Of a DNA stretch of 64,000 nucleotides, positions 59,874 through 64,000 are shown piece after piece. Below the pieces are notes generated by a model. It saw only the letters and a program-made list of their open reading frames with translations, was not told the origin of the DNA and did no database searches. Position 1 is the first letter of the stretch; the number at the start of each line of letters is the position of its first letter. The DNA comes from Photobacterium damselae (GTDB lineage: Bacteria > Pseudomonadota > Gammaproteobacteria > Enterobacterales > Vibrionaceae), in NCBI RefSeq assembly GCF_003026815.1, contig NZ_PYOG01000001.1:248001-312000 (forward strand), given 5' to 3'. The translations under genes and the position numbers were made by a program.

Positions 59874-59900
59874 ACAAAAAAACCTCGCAAATGCGAGGTT
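59874..59900 (-). terminator. Terminator of the chitobiase gene
   Basis: Perfect 8-bp stem AACCTCGC / GCGAGGTT with loop AAAT; minus-strand T-run. Confidence 0.82.
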
Positions 59901-59923
59901 TAATCATATCAGATTCTGGAATT

Positions 59924-59947
59924 CGTGCGGAAAAACATTTCCGCACG
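59924..59947. repeat. Perfect 10-bp inverted repeat upstream of the chitobiase terminator
   Basis: CGTGCGGAAA / TTTCCGCACG with loop AACA. No T-run on the chitobiase strand; on the plus strand a short T5 follows seven bases later. Confidence 0.6.
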
Positions 59948-60007
59948 ATAGTTTTTGCTATTTTTTCCCATATTGACTCATAGAAAAATCTAGCATTAGG
60001 GGGAATC

Positions 60008-62671
60008 TTATAGGCTCACAACTCGGCTAGTTCGTTTACCATCAGCACTTACTGCGCGAACTTCAACTTTACCAGTTACTGTTGGTTTCACTTCATTGTA
60101 GTAAGTTACCCAAGTCTTACCAGCATCTGTTGAATACTGAAGCTTAAGACCTGGCATGCTCACGTTCATGTTTAGCTTACCATCAATAACTTTTGCACCA
60201 GGTACTGGTACACGGTATTGAATACCAGCAGCATCCAATTTAGCCAATTCACGTTGACCCAGTACGTTGGCAAAACGAGCCCAATCGTTATTTAGCGCTT
60301 TCTTATTCACTAAATTACTCTTTTGTGAATATTCAACGCCTGTCTTGTATTCATTTTCCCAGCTAGCTTCGTGCCATGCACGCTCTGCAGCTGCAAGTAC
60401 GCGAGGGAATACCATGTACTCATACTGGTCATCAGTACGTACTGTTTCACTCCATAGCTGAGCCGATAGACCGTAGAAACCTTTCGATTCAGTCGTACCT
60501 TTACCCGAGAAACCATTGCCATCACGGTCTAAAGAAGTTTCTGCGTTTTGTGGTAAGTTTTCTGGCGCAAAACCAAACATCTTACGAGTATCAGTCGCAC
60601 GTGTTGCCCAGTAGTAGCCCTTCTCTTGAGGATCCACTTCGTATGGCATATCCATATATACGTAGTCTGGGTTAGATACGATTACGTCATAACCTTTATC
60701 AGCCCAATCGTAAGCAGATGCTGTACCACCCCAGTACAATACATCCCAGAAGTTAACGCGTACTTTATCTGTTGCAAACGCTGAAGAATCTTTCGAATAC
60801 TTCAGGCCATCCTGCCATGCTTGGAAGTTTGGAATGCCTTTATTATTAACAACTTCACTTACTTTCTCAGCAAAGTGGCTTGGTAAGTGTGCATAATCAG
60901 CTACTTCACCGCTGTCCACTAGCTTCTTACACATTGGTGATTTTTCAAATGGCTTGTTTTCAGCAGACATATCGATGTTGCCTTTCCATGCCACCTTATT
61001 GCCAGCGTTAAGATCTTGGAAACCTGCGCCTTGCTTGATATTTTTCGCTTCGTCACCACCAAAGTGCCATGTTGTTAGAGGCATACCTGCTTCTTGGTGC
61101 ATCGCAGCCACTTCTGAAATCACCTTGTTCACGAAGTTCATCGATGAATCCATACATGGGTTGATAAAGCTGCGCTTATCGTAGAACTGAACCGTTGTTA
61201 CATTTGAAGTATCTTGAGGATCCATCAAACGGTACTCGTTCGCCGCTTCCATATCGCCATCAGCCGCTAAACGGTTATAACGCGCTTCCATTGCCACAAC
61301 AGCGGCACGAGCGTGTGCTGGCATATCGATTTCAGGAATCACTTCGATACCGCGAGCTTTCGCATATTTCAAGATATCTAGGTAATCTTGCTTGCTGTAG
61401 AAGCCAGAACCGAAGTTATTTGCTTCAGGACCAGAACCTAACTGAGGAAGCAAACACGATGTTTCAGAAAGATCATGACAGCGCTTCGCACCAATATCGG
61501 TTAGCTCAGGAAGACCAGGAATTTCTAGACGCCAACCTTCATCATCAGATAAGTGCATGTGAAGTTTGTTCATCTTGTAGGCAGCCATCTGATCCAGAGT
61601 ACGAAGAATCGCTTCTTTACTGTGGAAGTTACGGCCTACATCAACCATGATGCCACGGTAATCAAAACGAGGTGCATCCACAACTTTTAGAGTAGGAATT
61701 TCGTTTTGTGTACCAGTGCTCATTAGAGACATCAGAGATTGCATACCGTAGAACGCACCCTCTTTATCAAAACCAAGGATAGTGGCTCCTTTTGGCGTAA
61801 CATCTAATTGATATGCGCCAGATACTTGGTTTGCTTTTGCAAAGTGCTTAGGTGCTAATTCTACTTTAACTGGGTATGAACCGTTACTGTTCACACCAAG
61901 CATGGTTAAACGTGCTTTTACTGCATTTAGCATATCGCCAGATAACGCCGAGTTATCAATCGCAATACCATTTGTTAGTGATACCGTTTTACCCGTTAGC
62001 TTAGTGCTCAATGGAGTTGGAACGATAGTGCCTGCAATTTCTTCTTTAGCAAGTAGCTGTACATCGTTATTTTTATCAAAACGAGACTGCGCTGTAGCTA
62101 GCGTGTTGTTATCAGCAGGTACACGTTTCCAATTATCACCATCAATTGGGCTTAAGTAATCTGCTGGATTTTCAGTGTCAGTACTTTTAATTGTTTTTGG
62201 CTCTGCTTTGCCTGCTGCAACATAAGCGCGTGGCATGTAGTCATTTTCAAACAGAGTCCAGTACTCACCCACGTATGGGATCACAACCGTTTCACCTTCA
62301 GCAAAACCATCGAATTTCTCGGTTGGCTCTAGTGTATGTAGGTCACCAGTTACGTGAGTGATCTTAAATTGATCGTTTTGTACATCCAGAATTTGGCGGA
62401 TGCTGTGGAAATAGATTTTCCAATCTTTACTTGTTACTTCTGGGCCATTATTAACAAGAGTAAGGTTAATTAGGTCACAAGAAGCCCATTCTGCGCCTAG
62501 GTTTTGACATTGTAGACCATTGTCAGCACCGTGGTTCGTTACTACCTTGTAATTAACTTCTAGATTATTCGCTAGGTTATTAACTACAGCTTGATCATTT
62601 GTTCCTTGTGAAGCACATCCAGTTACCGCAAGAGCGATAACAGAAGCTAACGCAGATAATTTTAGAGTCAT
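60008..62671 (-). CDS. Chitobiase (beta-N-acetylhexosaminidase, GH20), lipoprotein
   Basis: Splits chitobiose and short chitooligosaccharides to GlcNAc in the envelope. 887 residues. The lipoprotein signal MTLKLSALASVIALAVTGC has its Cys at about 19. An N-terminal carbohydrate-binding CHB_HEX domain, a GH20b domain, the catalytic barrel and a C-terminal Ig-like CHB_HEX_C domain follow. The GH20 Asp-Glu pair is visible in WHFGGDEAKNIKQG (about 540), with MHLSDDEGWRLE (about 378). Related to V. harveyi chitobiase. ATG 62671 lies eight bases after AAGGA; the frame is open for 25 codons more. Confidence 0.94.
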   Translation of the reverse strand: MTLKLSALASVIALAVTGCASQGTNDQAVVNNLANNLEVNYKVVTNHGADNGLQCQNLGAEWASCDLINLTLVNNGPEVTSKDWKIYFHSIRQILDVQNDQFKITHVTGDLHTLEPTEKFDGFAEGETVVIPYVGEYWTLFENDYMPRAYVAAGKAEPKTIKSTDTENPADYLSPIDGDNWKRVPADNNTLATAQSRFDKNNDVQLLAKEEIAGTIVPTPLSTKLTGKTVSLTNGIAIDNSALSGDMLNAVKARLTMLGVNSNGSYPVKVELAPKHFAKANQVSGAYQLDVTPKGATILGFDKEGAFYGMQSLMSLMSTGTQNEIPTLKVVDAPRFDYRGIMVDVGRNFHSKEAILRTLDQMAAYKMNKLHMHLSDDEGWRLEIPGLPELTDIGAKRCHDLSETSCLLPQLGSGPEANNFGSGFYSKQDYLDILKYAKARGIEVIPEIDMPAHARAAVVAMEARYNRLAADGDMEAANEYRLMDPQDTSNVTTVQFYDKRSFINPCMDSSMNFVNKVISEVAAMHQEAGMPLTTWHFGGDEAKNIKQGAGFQDLNAGNKVAWKGNIDMSAENKPFEKSPMCKKLVDSGEVADYAHLPSHFAEKVSEVVNNKGIPNFQAWQDGLKYSKDSSAFATDKVRVNFWDVLYWGGTASAYDWADKGYDVIVSNPDYVYMDMPYEVDPQEKGYYWATRATDTRKMFGFAPENLPQNAETSLDRDGNGFSGKGTTESKGFYGLSAQLWSETVRTDDQYEYMVFPRVLAAAERAWHEASWENEYKTGVEYSQKSNLVNKKALNNDWARFANVLGQRELAKLDAAGIQYRVPVPGAKVIDGKLNMNVSMPGLKLQYSTDAGKTWVTYYNEVKPTVTGKVEVRAVSADGKRTSRVVSL

Positions 62672-62703
62672 GATATGTTTCCTTGTCTCCCGAGCCCCTA
62701 ATA

Positions 62704-62791
62704 ATTTAGGGAAATCTAAACCGAGTACTGAAAATAAGGTACTCAAAATCCCGGCCTCTCATTTCACTTAAGAAATTATGAGAGAGGCCGG
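62704..62791 (-). promoter_or_regulatory. Three consecutive hairpins between nagE and the chitobiase gene
   Basis: From nagE towards chitobiase: a long stem CCGGCCTCTC / GAGAGGCCGG (62751-62791) with inner ATTTC / GAAAT and a short T4 tail; then GAGTAC / GTACTC (62723-62744); then TTTAG / CTAAA (62705-62720). The first is probably the nagE terminator, perhaps partial. The others are in the leader or promoter region of chitobiase. Confidence 0.6.
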
Positions 62792-62842
62792 TTTATTAAA
62801 GTTTTACGGTGTTACAGTTTGTTACTTAAAGAACTTAAGTAA

Positions 62843-64000
62843 TTAAGGTAGTTTTACAGAAGATAGGTCTTCTGCAGGAGAGACTTTCTTCATCTCACCA
62901 GCAACGATTTCAGCTAGAGGGCCTAGGATAACCTGTAGGTTGTTAGTACCTAGTTTAACTACACCCATCGCACCTAATGCTTTTAGCGTTTTCTCATCTG
63001 CTAGGCTTGAATCTTTAAGAGTCAAACGTAGACGTGTGATACAAGCATCGATGTTTTCTAGGTTGTCGCGACCACCAAGAGCTTTGATGTATTGCTTAGC
63101 TAGTTCACCAGTTTCTGCCGCCGCTGCTCCTGAAGTCTCTTCAGCTTCGTCATCTTCACGACCTGGAGTCTTAAGGTTGAACTTAACGATAGCGAAACGG
63201 AATACTGCGTAGTAGATACAGAAGAAGCCGATGCCTTGGATAATTAGTATGTACCACTGTACCGCTAATGGGTTACGGCTTGATAGAACCATATCAACTA
63301 GACCTGCAGAGAAACCGAAGCCTGCAATCCACTGCATTGATGCTGCAATGTAAACAGATAGACCAGTTAGTACTGCGTGAATTACGTAAAGTACTGGTGC
63401 AAGGAACATGAATGCAAATTCTAGAGGCTCTGTAACACCTGTGAAGAATGATGCAAAACCAGCAGCTAGAAGTAGAGATGCTACACGCTCTTTGTTCTTA
63501 AGCTTAGCTGTGTGGTACATAGCTAGAGCCGCACCTGGTAGACCGAACATCATCACAGGGAAGAAACCAGCTTGGTACATACCTGTTACGCCAGGAACAC
63601 CTTTACCGCTTAGGAAGTTAGGAATATCGTTAATACCTGCAACGTCAAACCAGAATACAGAGTTTAGTGCGTGGTGTAGACCAACAGGGATAAGTAGACG
63701 GTTAAAGAATGCGTAGATACCAGCACCAACAGAGCCCATACCTTGGATAGTTTCACCAAAGTGTACTAGACCACCGTAGATAGAAGGCCATACAAACATC
63801 AGTACGCCAGCAATCACAATACCTGCAACCGAAGTTAGGATTGGAACTAAACGCTTACCGCTGAAGAATGCCAATGCTTTGTGCAATTGAACATCAGAGA
63901 AACGGTTGTAAAGTTCAGCCGATACGATACCAACTAGGATACCAACAAACTGGTTGTTAATTTTAGAGAATGCCGCAGGTACTGCACTTGGGTCGATACC
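62843..64000 (-). CDS. nagE: PTS N-acetylglucosamine transporter NagE (EIIBC), 3' part
   Basis: Imports and phosphorylates GlcNAc at the inner membrane. The frame stays open to the right edge, so the gene start is outside the window; 385 codons plus stop are seen. The visible N-terminal part reads AAFSKINNQFVGILVGIVSAELYNRF and LIPVGLHHALNSVFWFDVAGINDIPNFL, nearly identical to E. coli NagE. A EIIB domain follows, with the phosphorylated Cys in NIDACITRLRLTLKD (about 85 residues before the end). No EIIA domain follows, so EIIA-Glc would supply the phosphate. Confidence 0.94.
   Translation of the reverse strand, partial: GIDPSAVPAAFSKINNQFVGILVGIVSAELYNRFSDVQLHKALAFFSGKRLVPILTSVAGIVIAGVLMFVWPSIYGGLVHFGETIQGMGSVGAGIYAFFNRLLIPVGLHHALNSVFWFDVAGINDIPNFLSGKGVPGVTGMYQAGFFPVMMFGLPGAALAMYHTAKLKNKERVASLLLAAGFASFFTGVTEPLEFAFMFLAPVLYVIHAVLTGLSVYIAASMQWIAGFGFSAGLVDMVLSSRNPLAVQWYILIIQGIGFFCIYYAVFRFAIVKFNLKTPGREDDEAEETSGAAAAETGELAKQYIKALGGRDNLENIDACITRLRLTLKDSSLADEKTLKALGAMGVVKLGTNNLQVILGPLAEIVAGEMKKVSPAEDLSSVKLP

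Noticed and set aside
61195..61650. 151-codon plus-strand ORF
   Set aside because: It is an antisense frame inside the chitobiase gene; the sense protein is clearly conserved.

Overview
The window is a contiguous piece of a gammaproteobacterial chromosome, AT-rich by eye, with Vibrionaceae gene order. It is probably Aliivibrio (Vibrio fischeri group). Reasons: a VF530-family protein (family named from V. fischeri), a VicH/H-NS-type nucleoid protein, YcgL beside minCDE, the fadD / hydrolase / slp / tsaB / yoaA order, fldA and fur near pgm and seqA, and glnS next to chitobiase and nagE. I see no rRNA, tRNA, insertion sequence, prophage or CRISPR. Apart from a few small conserved unknowns, all genes are core genes with recognisable families. 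The species assignment is inference.

Layout. 1-4.0 kb: end of ppiB, lpxH, a TSUP permease, an EAL-HDOD signalling protein and ychJ. 4.1-11.5 kb: complete histidine operon hisLGDCBHAFI with a textbook attenuator. 11.6-15.2 kb: VF530 protein, tdk, an NhaC-family transporter under a lysine riboswitch, and hns. 15.5-20 kb: lytic transglycosylase, ycgL, minCDE, rnd. 20-27.7 kb: fadD, hydrolase, slp, a small unknown, tsaB, yoaA, purU. 27.8-31.9 kb: yecM, argS with an elaborate leader, a DUF924 protein and a HIT-like protein. 31.9-38.8 kb: metal uptake, feoABC behind a Fur box, and znuA-mepM divergent from znuCB across a Zur box. 38.9-50.2 kb: TCA-cycle block sdhCDAB-sucAB-sucCD divergent from gltA. 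50.3-57.8 kb: ybgI, a YbfA-like protein, DUF1853, pgm, seqA, ybfF, DUF2788, fldA, a DUF4442 protein, fur. 58.1-64 kb: glnS, chitobiase, and nagE running off the right edge.

How it fits together. Fur is encoded here (57.4 kb) and one of its probable targets, feoABC, is in the same window. The TCA block supplies 2-oxoglutarate and succinyl-CoA steps with one membrane complex; a candidate ArcA site overlaps the sdh promoter. Chitobiase and NagE act in series: chitobiose is split to GlcNAc, which NagE imports and phosphorylates.

Most of the less obvious content is regulatory RNA: the his attenuator, a lysine riboswitch with a hairpin that covers the ribosome-binding site of the NhaC gene, a long hairpin and a short ORF with tandem Arg codons before argS, and intrinsic terminators inside gene pairs that are usually co-transcribed (ppiB-lpxH, sucB-sucC, seqA-pgm). 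A seven-copy 7-bp tandem repeat begins at the gltA stop codon. I did not find a clearly novel multi-gene system. The argS leader and the riboswitch architecture are the best leads.
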